A stretch of 15,755 nt of DNA from Chlamydiia bacterium (GTDB taxonomy: Bacteria; Chlamydiota; Chlamydiia; Chlamydiales; Simkaniaceae). Under the pieces are notes generated by a model that searched no databases, was not told the origin of the DNA, and saw nothing but the letters and a program-made list of their open reading frames with translations. The position numbers were made by a program, and so were the translations under genes. This document shows positions 7,781-14,385 of the stretch, piece after piece (the first letter of the stretch is position 1; each line of letters begins with the position of its first letter). The stretch lies in contig JAGROF010000150.1 of NCBI GenBank assembly GCA_020440405.1, forward strand, positions 1 through 15,755. The letters are read 5' to 3'.

Positions 7781-9673
7781 TTAATTGAATAGGCTTTTAA
7801 AGATTGGAGAGAACCGCTCTTGGATTTCTTCTTTTGAAGGCTCGAGAACTTCCCCATTTGCCCCTTTTACCACCCGGAGCTCCAAATCTTGCCTCCCCTG
7901 AAAGCGAAAAATGCACTTCTGATCTCCGTCATGAATGAAAAATTCTCGGGGAGCCCGAGGACCATTGAAACGCGCTGAGATAATATATGGGTTTCTTTCT
8001 TCTTTGAAGATCGATTCTCCATCAAAGACATCATAGGGCTGATTCCCCAAAAGATAGTCAATCACCGTGGGAAACAAATCGACTTGTGAAATTCTCATTT
8101 CTTTGAGATTGAGCTCCTTTGCCCGCTGATTACTTCCTAGCTTCATATAGATGGGAGGTTCGGTTTGCATCTGGCTTAAATGAGACGCATGGAAAAGTTG
8201 CCCTTCCTCGAAAAATTCTTCCCCATGATCTGCAGTAAAGAGGATTACGGCATCGTCATAGAGGTTTTGCTCCTTTAAGTGGTCTATGACTTTTCCAAAA
8301 AGACAGTCCATGTAATGAATCGAGTTCCGATACCGGTTTTTAATCAGTTCGATATTGTTGATCGAGTTAGAGACTCTAAGATGCGTTCTTTCAGAACTAT
8401 AGGGAGTAAACGGCGCCTGATAATCCTTAGGCCAACTGTAGTTAAAATGGGTGGATTCGATAAAGAAGATGAAGACATTCCCCTCTTTGGCCCACTTTTT
8501 ATTCGAATCCACCAAAAATGTTTCAATCGCTTTTTGGTCTGACTCCCAAGCTTCCACTGGAAAGTAATGGGGAAACACGTGATAGGAATCTGCAAGGTAG
8601 TGTTTCTTCCCAAACATTACGGGATCCATTCCATAATATTTTAGCTGAGCTGCGGAATAGACATGGATATCGTACCCCATCTTTTTGAGAATTTGTAAAG
8701 GAATACTTCCTGAATGGTTCTTCTTTGCCTCAGCCCAATGAAAGGGGTATTTCCCGCTAAAAATGGAATACCAAGCTTCTTGCGTGCAGTTGGCATTCGA
8801 ATACGTCTTTCCAAAGCGGACGTTCTCTTTTCGAAACGCATCGATATGACGTGCCACATCTGCTGTCATGATATCTTCCCGAAGGCTTTCAACCACAAAC
8901 AAATAAATGTTCGGCTTATGCTCAACAGCTAAGGGAACCGAGTGTACACGCCTTAATATCTCTTTCTCTCCTGAAAGCGCTTTCAAAGGTTTTGTGAGAT
9001 GGATGATCGGTTCCTCTTGAGAAATCAACGTCGATTTCCAAGGAAGAATTCTTTGATAATAATGATAATCTTGCCGGTTCATGCGAGGCGTCATCGTGAG
9101 ATCCAATGCTAGTAGCCCCAAAGGAAGACAACAAAGAGTTTTGACCAATCCTTTATGGGTGATCTTAAGCGGCTTCTGCGCAAACTTGCCTGTTAACCGA
9201 TATAAAAGCACTGCCGTCAAAGGAATCACGACTAATACAGCCCCTAGAATCAACAACCAGAGCTGAATGCTAATCCCTGTTAAATGGAGAAGTTCAATAA
9301 AATTCTCGAGACTTTCATCAAAGACCCAATAAAACCCATAAAATACGGAAATGTCCATAAACCGCGTCAAGATAAAGTCCACATAGTGAAGGGCAAAGAA
9401 TAGAAAGCAAAAACTAATAAACCCGTAATAACACCCTTTAGGAAGATAGGTTTTGATCAAGTTTCCAATGAAAACAAACACCAAAACCTCTAACACACTC
9501 TCCATCAAGGCATAGCTTAAGAAATAAATCGGTGACAGTGTCCAAGCTTGATCGAGCGTCAAGACGTGGTAGACATTGAGACTCATCATCCCTATTAAAA
9601 GAAGCGCAAAGTAATAGGGATTAATGAGTAAAACGCGTTCCCAAAAAGATTTGGAAGATTTCCCCCCTTCCAT
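7781..9673 (-). CDS. Membrane-anchored sulfatase / phosphoethanolamine-transferase-like protein
   Basis: A 630-residue protein of the alkaline phosphatase superfamily. The first ~195 residues contain about five hydrophobic segments (roughly 15-35, 48-74, 80-104, 135-158, 178-192), followed by a soluble catalytic domain, the layout of LtaS and EptA/OpgE-type transferases. The domain shows KPNIYLFVVESLRED with metal ligand E262, SNANCTQEAWYSIFSG with probable nucleophile T297, and FTADHGEEFFEEG with D482 and H483, then HASH (495-498). A threonine nucleophile favours phosphoester transfer over sulfate hydrolysis. The substrate is unknown; an envelope lipid or glycan modified outside the inner membrane is an inference. 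It is divergent from the trehalase gene and lies upstream of the trp operon on the same strand. Confidence 0.8.
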   Translation of the reverse strand: MEGGKSSKSFWERVLLINPYYFALLLIGMMSLNVYHVLTLDQAWTLSPIYFLSYALMESVLEVLVFVFIGNLIKTYLPKGCYYGFISFCFLFFALHYVDFILTRFMDISVFYGFYWVFDESLENFIELLHLTGISIQLWLLILGAVLVVIPLTAVLLYRLTGKFAQKPLKITHKGLVKTLCCLPLGLLALDLTMTPRMNRQDYHYYQRILPWKSTLISQEEPIIHLTKPLKALSGEKEILRRVHSVPLAVEHKPNIYLFVVESLREDIMTADVARHIDAFRKENVRFGKTYSNANCTQEAWYSIFSGKYPFHWAEAKKNHSGSIPLQILKKMGYDIHVYSAAQLKYYGMDPVMFGKKHYLADSYHVFPHYFPVEAWESDQKAIETFLVDSNKKWAKEGNVFIFFIESTHFNYSWPKDYQAPFTPYSSERTHLRVSNSINNIELIKNRYRNSIHYMDCLFGKVIDHLKEQNLYDDAVILFTADHGEEFFEEGQLFHASHLSQMQTEPPIYMKLGSNQRAKELNLKEMRISQVDLFPTVIDYLLGNQPYDVFDGESIFKEERNPYIISARFNGPRAPREFFIHDGDQKCIFRFQGRQDLELRVVKGANGEVLEPSKEEIQERFSPIFKSLFN

Positions 9674-9764
9674 GAATTACCCCGACCTGCTACTTTGTGG
9701 CTCTACATCTTTCTTCTGGCAAAATTTTCCCGCTTTGTCAATTGCTTTTTATTCATTTTTCCCT
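9674..9764. promoter_or_regulatory. Divergent intergenic region, sulfatase-like gene / trehalase
   Basis: About 90 bases separate the two divergent genes. A TTGACA hexamer is present on the minus strand (9741-9736) and could be a -35 for the sulfatase-like gene, but no good -10 follows at the right distance. On the plus strand TATGTT at 9764-9769 could be a -10 for trehalase, with a weak -35. The frame of trehalase is open across the whole region, but the translation there does not look like trehalase. Confidence 0.25.
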
Positions 9765-9776
9765 ATGTTAAACAGA

Positions 9777-11204
9777 ATGAAGATGCAAGAATGGATTCAA
9801 GTTTCAGGCCCCCTTTTTGAAAGGGTGCAAAAAGAAGGGCTCTTTAAAGATGGAAAGACGTTTGTCGATGCCCTTCCCCGCTCCAATCCTCAAGAAATTC
9901 TCAAAGCTTTTGAAAAAGAAAGAGATCAAGATGGATTCGATCTAAGCGCCTTTATTCAGACGCACTTTACCCTTCCTGACACAGAAGAGGATCAAATCCC
10001 TAAAGCTTCTAATATGAAGGACTATATTTCAAAGATGTGGACCATTCTTTTGAAAGAGATGGAAGCCCCTTCTCCTTATAGCTCCTTGATCTCTCTTCCC
10101 CACCCCCATATTGTGCCAGGAGGACGTTTTCGCGAATGTTTTTATTGGGATAGTTACTTTACTGCCTTAGGTCTTTTAGAAAGTGGTCATCTCAACTGGA
10201 TTAAAAACATGGTGGAGAATTTCACCTTTCTCATTGAAAATCTTGGGTTTATTCCCAATGGAAATCGGGTCTACTTTGCCTCTCGGTCCCAGCCCCCCTA
10301 TTTCGCCCTTCTCCTCACCCTCCTTTATGAGGCTGGGGAAAAAGATTTTGCTCTTTCCCACATTCCTTCCTTAGAAAAAGAATACCGCTACTGGATGAAC
10401 CACACCCTCTCTCTTCCGGAAGGGTTTCAGCTCAATCATTACTTTGATGCGCTCAACATTCCTCGCCCTGAAGCCTATAAACGGGAGATGGAGCTCTCCA
10501 AACAGAGTGAAAACCCCCAATTTTTCCGCCATCTGCGCGCTGCGTGCGCATCAGGATGGGATTTTAGCTCTCGCTGGCTCGAAGACCAAAAGTCCTTTTC
10601 CACAATTTGGGCTCTCGATATCCTTCCCATTGATCTCAACTGTCTTCTCTACTCCGTTGAAGAGACCCTCGCTCGTTTTTCTAAAAACCCTTCCCCTTAC
10701 GCCAAGGCAGCCAAAGAACGAAAACAAGCGATTCAAAAGCTATTCTGGAAAAAGAACTTCTTTTTTGACTATCACGCTAAGACAAAAAGGCATACCGCAA
10801 CCTATTCCCTTGCCGCCACCACCCCTCTCTTTGTCAAAGCCGCTACCGATGAGCAAGCAGATCTTGTGGCAAAGAAACTCGAAAAGGACTTCCTCCTCAA
10901 AGGAGGGTTTGTCACCTCATTGACTGAAGGCATCCATCAATGGGATATGCCAAATGGGTGGGCTCCTCTCGAGTGGATCACGATTCAAGGGCTTCTTAAC
11001 TATGGATATACCGACTTAGCCCTTGAAGGCGCCCGTCGCTGGCTCGCACTAAACGAAAAAATCTTTCAAGAAAAGGGAACCCTTCTCGAGAAATACAACG
11101 TGCGCGACTGCACAGCTCAAGTCGCTCGCGGGGAGTATGAACTGCAACAAGGATTTGGCTGGACCAATGGGGTCGCCCTAACACTCATGGAGATAATCAA
11201 TTGA
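9777..11204 (+). CDS. treF: Alpha,alpha-trehalase, GH37 family, probably cytosolic
   Basis: Hydrolyses trehalose to two glucose. Both family signatures are present: PGGRFRECFYWDSY (from base 10116) and QWDMPNGWAPLEW (from base 10938). The catalytic acid is the Asp of SGWDFSSRW (codon at 10560) and the base the Glu of LLEKYNV (codon at 11088), matching E. coli Tre37A. The start is uncertain. The frame opens to 9624, overlapping the divergent gene, but similarity begins near GPLFERVQKEGLF, so an ATG at 9765, 9777 or 9783 is likely. None has a clear ribosome binding site. No signal peptide is seen, so I favour a cytosolic TreF-like enzyme over periplasmic TreA. The stop overlaps the next frame by five bases. 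Confidence 0.9.
   Translation: MKMQEWIQVSGPLFERVQKEGLFKDGKTFVDALPRSNPQEILKAFEKERDQDGFDLSAFIQTHFTLPDTEEDQIPKASNMKDYISKMWTILLKEMEAPSPYSSLISLPHPHIVPGGRFRECFYWDSYFTALGLLESGHLNWIKNMVENFTFLIENLGFIPNGNRVYFASRSQPPYFALLLTLLYEAGEKDFALSHIPSLEKEYRYWMNHTLSLPEGFQLNHYFDALNIPRPEAYKREMELSKQSENPQFFRHLRAACASGWDFSSRWLEDQKSFSTIWALDILPIDLNCLLYSVEETLARFSKNPSPYAKAAKERKQAIQKLFWKKNFFFDYHAKTKRHTATYSLAATTPLFVKAATDEQADLVAKKLEKDFLLKGGFVTSLTEGIHQWDMPNGWAPLEWITIQGLLNYGYTDLALEGARRWLALNEKIFQEKGTLLEKYNVRDCTAQVARGEYELQQGFGWTNGVALTLMEIIN
11189..11192 (+). promoter_or_regulatory. Shine-Dalgarno deciding the AUU start of the SDR gene
   Basis: GGAG in the last codons of trehalase is followed after seven bases by the ATT at 11200. 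No ATG, GTG or TTG exists in the SDR frame between the upstream in-frame stop (11194-11196) and the Rossmann motif, so this site marks the likely start. Confidence 0.6.
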
Positions 11205-11925
11205 TCTTAAACTAAAAAGAAAAAAAGCCCTAGTCCTTGGCTCGTCTTCAGGGCTTGGGTTTGCAATTGCCAAATCTCTTTCTGAAGAAGGGGCCTGGGT
11301 TGCTCTCACCTCAAGACAGCAGAAACGTGCTGATAGCGCGGCCCGGGAGCTCCCAAATGGACAGGGATTTGCTTGCGATCTCTTGGAAAAAGATGCGGGA
11401 AAAAAGATCGTGGAAACCGTTGGCCCTGTCGATATTCTAGTTACTAATGCAGGGGGCCCTCCAATGGGAGGCTTCCTTGAACTGAGCGCTGAAGATTGGG
11501 AAAAGGGATACCTCGGCCTTTGGATGTCTGCCATTCAAGCCATTCAAGGCGTTTTGCCTGCTATGAAAAAAAACAAATGGGGACGGATTATCCTTTCTAC
11601 ATCGACATCCTCTAGACAACCGATTCCTGAGCTGACGATTTCCAATGCCTACCGCCCCGGCCTCTTAGGAGTCATGAAAACCGTTGCTCTTGAAGTTGCT
11701 GCTGAAGGAATTACGGTCAATGCCATTATGCCTGGATCCACTCATACGCAAAGAATGGAAGACTTTAAAGTTCCTTTGGAAGAACTTGCCGCACAGGTCC
11801 CCACTAAACGGCTCGGAAAACCCGAAGAGTTTGCCGCTTTAGCCACCTTCTTAGCCTCTGAGCCTGCCGCCTATATTACAGGCCAAGCCATCGCATGCGA
11901 TGGCGGCCTGATTAAAGGAATTTAG
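11200..11925 (+). CDS. Atypical short-chain dehydrogenase/reductase (SDR), probable AUU start
   Basis: Rossmann-fold NAD(P)-binding protein of 241 residues. The dinucleotide motif GSSSGLG is at residues 14-20 and NAGG at 83-86; the C-terminal ITGQAIACDGGL is usual for SDRs. The usual catalytic Y-x-x-x-K is replaced by S148-N-A-Y-R152, as in an SDR subfamily with NAGGP and SNxxR. A normal ATG or GTG would leave out the Rossmann motif; the first such codon (TTG at 11383) is already at residue 62. Reading back in frame gives an N-terminus like (M)DLKLKRKKALVLG, starting at ATT 11200 with GGAG seven bases before it. It overlaps the trehalase stop by five bases and its own stop overlaps that of the convergent gene by four. 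Substrate unknown. Confidence 0.8.
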   Translation: MDLKLKRKKALVLGSSSGLGFAIAKSLSEEGAWVALTSRQQKRADSAARELPNGQGFACDLLEKDAGKKIVETVGPVDILVTNAGGPPMGGFLELSAEDWEKGYLGLWMSAIQAIQGVLPAMKKNKWGRIILSTSTSSRQPIPELTISNAYRPGLLGVMKTVALEVAAEGITVNAIMPGSTHTQRMEDFKVPLEELAAQVPTKRLGKPEEFAALATFLASEPAAYITGQAIACDGGLIKGI

Positions 11926-12290
11926 GCAACTTTTTGTGTCGTCCTAGGTCCTGTAGCGCGTTTTCCTGCAGGCCATAAGATCTTGCGAGACCAATAGTTC
12001 GGACTCCAACGGTCATTTCTTGTCAGCTCCCCGTACTTATTACGAATCCCTGCGCTGCGGGCTAAATAATTACGCTTTGCTTTTAGACTATAATTGTGGC
12101 CATACCCAAGGGCTCCAAAGTGAACGATTTTAACACGCCGCTCACCATTAATGGTTTTCGTTGCCAAAACCATCATTTTTTTCCCTTTTGCTGTTGACTT
12201 CACAGGTTGATTGAGAGCCCAATAGCGCCCTCGGTACCAGTATTTATTTCCCCTTTTTTCTAAAGAGGATAGCTTCACTCCATTTGACAT
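11922..12290 (-). CDS. Highly basic conserved-looking protein of unknown function
   Basis: 122 residues with 28 Lys/Arg against only 4 Asp/Glu, and rich in aromatic residues (YWYRGRYW near the N-terminus). The C-terminal half reads VKIVHFGALGYGHNYS, then YLARSAGIRNK and SPNYWSRKILWPAGK. An 'HFG..GY..Y ... R..Y..R ... YWS..LW' arrangement recalls small proteins of unknown function in large DNA viruses and phages (DUF5754-like). I offer that likeness from memory only. The charge suggests nucleic-acid binding, which is an inference. It has a strong Shine-Dalgarno (GGGGGG) and lies 18 bases after the rRNA methyltransferase gene, so it is probably co-transcribed with it. Its stop overlaps the convergent SDR stop. 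Confidence 0.75.
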   Translation of the reverse strand: MSNGVKLSSLEKRGNKYWYRGRYWALNQPVKSTAKGKKMMVLATKTINGERRVKIVHFGALGYGHNYSLKAKRNYLARSAGIRNKYGELTRNDRWSPNYWSRKILWPAGKRATGPRTTQKVA

Positions 12291-12308
12291 ATCGTTTCCC
12301 CCCTATCA

Positions 12309-12986
12309 TTATTTTAATCCATACTGATTTAATAAGACAGCTGTTGCTTGAGAAACATTGAGAGAATCGATCATCCCCTGCATAGGAATCATGACATGGA
12401 AGTCAGAGTGTTTTGAGAGAAGGGGTTGAATCCCACTTCCTTCTGCCCCCATTATTAAAAGTGTTTGCTGGGGAAATTCAAAAGTACTTAGCATCTGGGA
12501 CTTTTCTTTAGCTTCAGCAGCAACAGCAAAGTACCCTTCCTCTTGAAATTTTTTCAGTGTATCAAAGAGGTTTGAAACTGGCATCAGGGGAACGATTTCC
12601 GACGCTCCCACACTGGCTTTACTCACAGCAGGAGTTAAGCCCACATTGCGATTCTTCGAATAGATCACTGCATCGACACCAAAGCATTCCGCTGCGCGCA
12701 AAATCGCTCCAAAGTTTTGAGGGTCATTGATCGAATCGACCATTAACACCAAACTCTTTTCAGGAGCCTTTTTTAAAAACTCCTTAGGCGTTAAAAACTC
12801 CCGTTCCTTCACTTCCGCTACAAGTCCTTGGTGGGACTCAGAACCAACCATAGAGGCAAGCTTCTGTTTAGAAACCACAGTGACAGGAAATGGATAATCC
12901 TTTTTATGGGAATAAATCTGTACAATCCGCTCAGGATTTTGTTTAACCACTACTTCGATGGCATGTTTTCCCATAATCATTCTCAT
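12309..12986 (-). CDS. rlmB: SPOUT-class 23S rRNA 2'-O-ribose methyltransferase, RlmB-like (TrmH family)
   Basis: 225 residues. A short substrate-binding domain (about 1-65, with MGKHAIEVV and ESHQGLVAEV) is followed by the trefoil-knot SpoU domain. Its three motifs are DSINDPQNFGAILRAAECFG (84-103; N91 and R97), LIMGAEGSG (177-185; E182) and IPMQGMIDSLNVSQA (200-214; N210). The SAM-dependent target in RlmB is G2251 in the 23S P-loop; other TrmH-family targets cannot be excluded. The start ATG overlaps the preceding stop as ATGA; M4 or M5 are alternative starts. Confidence 0.9.
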   Translation of the reverse strand: MRMIMGKHAIEVVVKQNPERIVQIYSHKKDYPFPVTVVSKQKLASMVGSESHQGLVAEVKEREFLTPKEFLKKAPEKSLVLMVDSINDPQNFGAILRAAECFGVDAVIYSKNRNVGLTPAVSKASVGASEIVPLMPVSNLFDTLKKFQEEGYFAVAAEAKEKSQMLSTFEFPQQTLLIMGAEGSGIQPLLSKHSDFHVMIPMQGMIDSLNVSQATAVLLNQYGLK

Positions 12987-13402
12987 CGGCGAAACTCACT
13001 TTCAATCATCATCTGTTTTTTCGGTCCGATGATTTGATACCGCGTCAAAAAGGTCTCTTCATTCACCCATGTCCACTGCAAAGAGTAGCCATCTTCTCCG
13101 CACTTAGAGTTTCCTTTCAAGACAGGAGTTTTAATCGGAAGCGTCATAAAAAGACGCCCTTCTTCTTCCCGATAAAAGTAAATGGAAATCGCTTCGGCGC
13201 TAAAATGATACCGGTAAAACTTCGTTGCCGTTAAAAGCTCATCATGCTCCGTTTCATGGTAAAGATGCTCCTGATACAGCAGTTGGTTTCCCTCATAAAG
13301 ATCAAAAAAACCACTCCCCCACATCTTTCCTTTTGAGGTCCCATCCAGCGCAGAAATTTCTCGCTGAATCTTCCATTTTCCGATCAAATCTTCCTTTTTC
13401 AT
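12983..13402 (-). CDS. DUF6314-like protein
   Basis: 139 residues, cytosolic, no signal peptide. The protein begins MKKEDLIGKWKIQREI and ends in a conserved-looking FLTRYQIIGPKKQMMIESEFRR region (positions about 117-139), with a central CGEDGYSLQW. This pattern of beta-strands, with GxWxxxRxI at the start and GPKK near the end, fits the DUF6314 family, a small lipocalin-like barrel of unknown function; the assignment is from memory of the family. It overlaps the rRNA methyltransferase gene by ATGA, so the two are probably translated from one message. No clear Shine-Dalgarno precedes the ATG. Confidence 0.75.
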   Translation of the reverse strand: MKKEDLIGKWKIQREISALDGTSKGKMWGSGFFDLYEGNQLLYQEHLYHETEHDELLTATKFYRYHFSAEAISIYFYREEEGRLFMTLPIKTPVLKGNSKCGEDGYSLQWTWVNEETFLTRYQIIGPKKQMMIESEFRR

Positions 13403-13414
13403 GTGACAACGATA

Positions 13415-13440
13415 CCAGTTTTTGAAATTGTTTGGGTATA
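13415..13440 (+). repeat. Solo terminal repeat related to the MITE-like element at 15525-15687
   Basis: These 26 bases, ending TTGTTTGGGTATA, match 24 of 26 with the reverse complement of the left end of the 15525-15687 element. There is no partner end nearby. It lies between the divergent DUF6314-like and histone genes, and its end supplies the possible -35 (TTGGGT) of the histone promoter. Confidence 0.7.
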
Positions 13441-13460
13441 AATAAAAAATTCGCTATAAG
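13432..13460 (+). promoter_or_regulatory. Putative promoter of the histone operon
   Basis: TTGGGT (13432-13437) and TATAAG (13455-13460) are separated by 17 bases. The -10 matches the consensus at 5 of 6 positions; the -35 is weak (3 of 6). Initiation near 13467 would leave a leader of about 30 bases, which contains the AAGGGA ribosome binding site (13485-13490). Confidence 0.45.
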
Positions 13461-13496
13461 AATGTTAATCTAATCATCAACCCTAAGGGAACCTTT

Positions 13497-13679
13497 ATGG
13501 AAATTCTTGCTGTTGTTAGTAAAGTAAAGAAGAAAATCAAAGAAAAATCAGGGATGAACACCTCTGCTTCAGCCATGGAATCCTTGACTCGCATCGTCGA
13601 AAGAGCGTGTGAAAAGGCGGTGACCAATGCTCAGGCTGATGGAAGAAAAACGGTGATGGATCGAGATTTTGATGTCTAG
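13497..13679 (+). CDS. Bacterial histone-fold protein (single-domain histone)
   Basis: A 60-residue protein with the layout of one histone fold. Helix 1 is about 5-17 (VVSKVKKKIKEK), loop 1 about 18-22 (SGMNT), the long helix 2 about 23-47, loop 2 DGRKT (48-52) and a short helix 3 (53-60). The diagnostic R-x-T-x4-D of archaeal histones (R52, T54 and D59 in HMfB) is present as R50, T52 and D57. K9, K11-K13, K15, K17, R50 and K51 give a basic DNA-binding face. It resembles the short Bdellovibrio-type bacterial histones and not the lysine-rich H1-like Hc1/Hc2 of chlamydiae. Like them it lacks a longer helix 3, so it may bind DNA as a dimer without stacking into long filaments. AAGGGA lies six bases before the ATG. 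It starts an apparent operon with uridine kinase and a porin. Confidence 0.88.
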   Translation: MEILAVVSKVKKKIKEKSGMNTSASAMESLTRIVERACEKAVTNAQADGRKTVMDRDFDV

Positions 13680-14385
13680 ATTCTTTCTGTTTTTTTGTCT
13701 GATTTTTCAATCGTTTCTTGTTGCCTCTCCGATGATGATTGGAATCGCAGGGGCATCAGGGGCAGGAAAGACAACCCTTGCCACGAAGATGAAAAATGCT
13801 TTAGGAGATCAGGTCGTGGTCATTAGCCAAGATAGCTATTATAAGGACCTTTCTCATCTCCCCCATGAAGATCGTGCTAAAACGAATTTCGATGCTCCTG
13901 ACTCGATTGACTTCGGGCTTTTAACCGCTCATCTCAAGCAGTTGAAAGCAGGTCAGGCGATCGAATGTCCCGTCTATGATTTTACTACCCATAGTCGCGT
14001 TGAAAAAACGGTCAAAGTGGAGCCCAAAAGTATTCTTATTCTAGAGGGATGTTTAGTCCTTGCGGTCCCAGAAGTGCGCTCTCTTTTTGATATGAAAATT
14101 TTTGTCGATGCCGACATGGATATTTGTCTGTGTCGACGGATCGAAAGAGATCAAAATGAACGGGGACGCAAATTCCCCGACATTATGAACCAATACCTCT
14201 CAACAGTGCGCCCCATGTTTTTGCAGCATATTGCACCCAGCAAAGCCCATGCAGACTTGATCATTCCCAATGAGGGGCAAAACGCAATCGTTCTTGATGC
14301 CATTTCAAAACAATTGAGCCACATGATCACTCCCAGTCTAACCTGCACCAAGTGTTCAACCCATGAAGGGTCTCGCGATGTCTAA
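13672..14385 (+). CDS. udk: Uridine kinase, with signal-peptide-like N-terminal extension
   Basis: Phosphorylates uridine/cytidine to UMP/CMP. The kinase body starts at IGIAGASGAGKTT (P-loop), followed by ISQDSYYKDLSHL, KTNFDAPDSID, YDFTTHSR, ILILEGCLVL, the lid region RRIERDQNERGRK, and VRPMFLQHIAPSKAHADLIIPN. This tracks E. coli Udk closely. From the ATG at 13672 the protein has 237 residues and begins with a hydrophobic stretch (MSRFFLFFCLIFQSFLVAS) like a signal peptide. From the ATG at 13732 it has 217 residues, the normal length. The 13732 ATG has no ribosome binding site; the 13672 ATG overlaps the histone stop by eight bases and could be coupled to it. A C-terminal tail with two cysteines (TCTKCSTHEG) goes beyond the family core. 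Confidence 0.9.
   Translation: MSRFFLFFCLIFQSFLVASPMMIGIAGASGAGKTTLATKMKNALGDQVVVISQDSYYKDLSHLPHEDRAKTNFDAPDSIDFGLLTAHLKQLKAGQAIECPVYDFTTHSRVEKTVKVEPKSILILEGCLVLAVPEVRSLFDMKIFVDADMDICLCRRIERDQNERGRKFPDIMNQYLSTVRPMFLQHIAPSKAHADLIIPNEGQNAIVLDAISKQLSHMITPSLTCTKCSTHEGSRDV

Noticed and set aside
9624..9776. N-terminal extension or signal peptide of trehalase
   Set aside because: The extra ~51 residues overlap the divergent gene and its promoter region, do not have a charged start followed by a clean hydrophobic core, and lie before the start of family similarity.
11178..11534. Minus-strand open frame of 118 codons over the SDR start
   Set aside because: It is antisense to the Rossmann-fold coding region, which is convincing in its own frame; no supporting motif or start signal.
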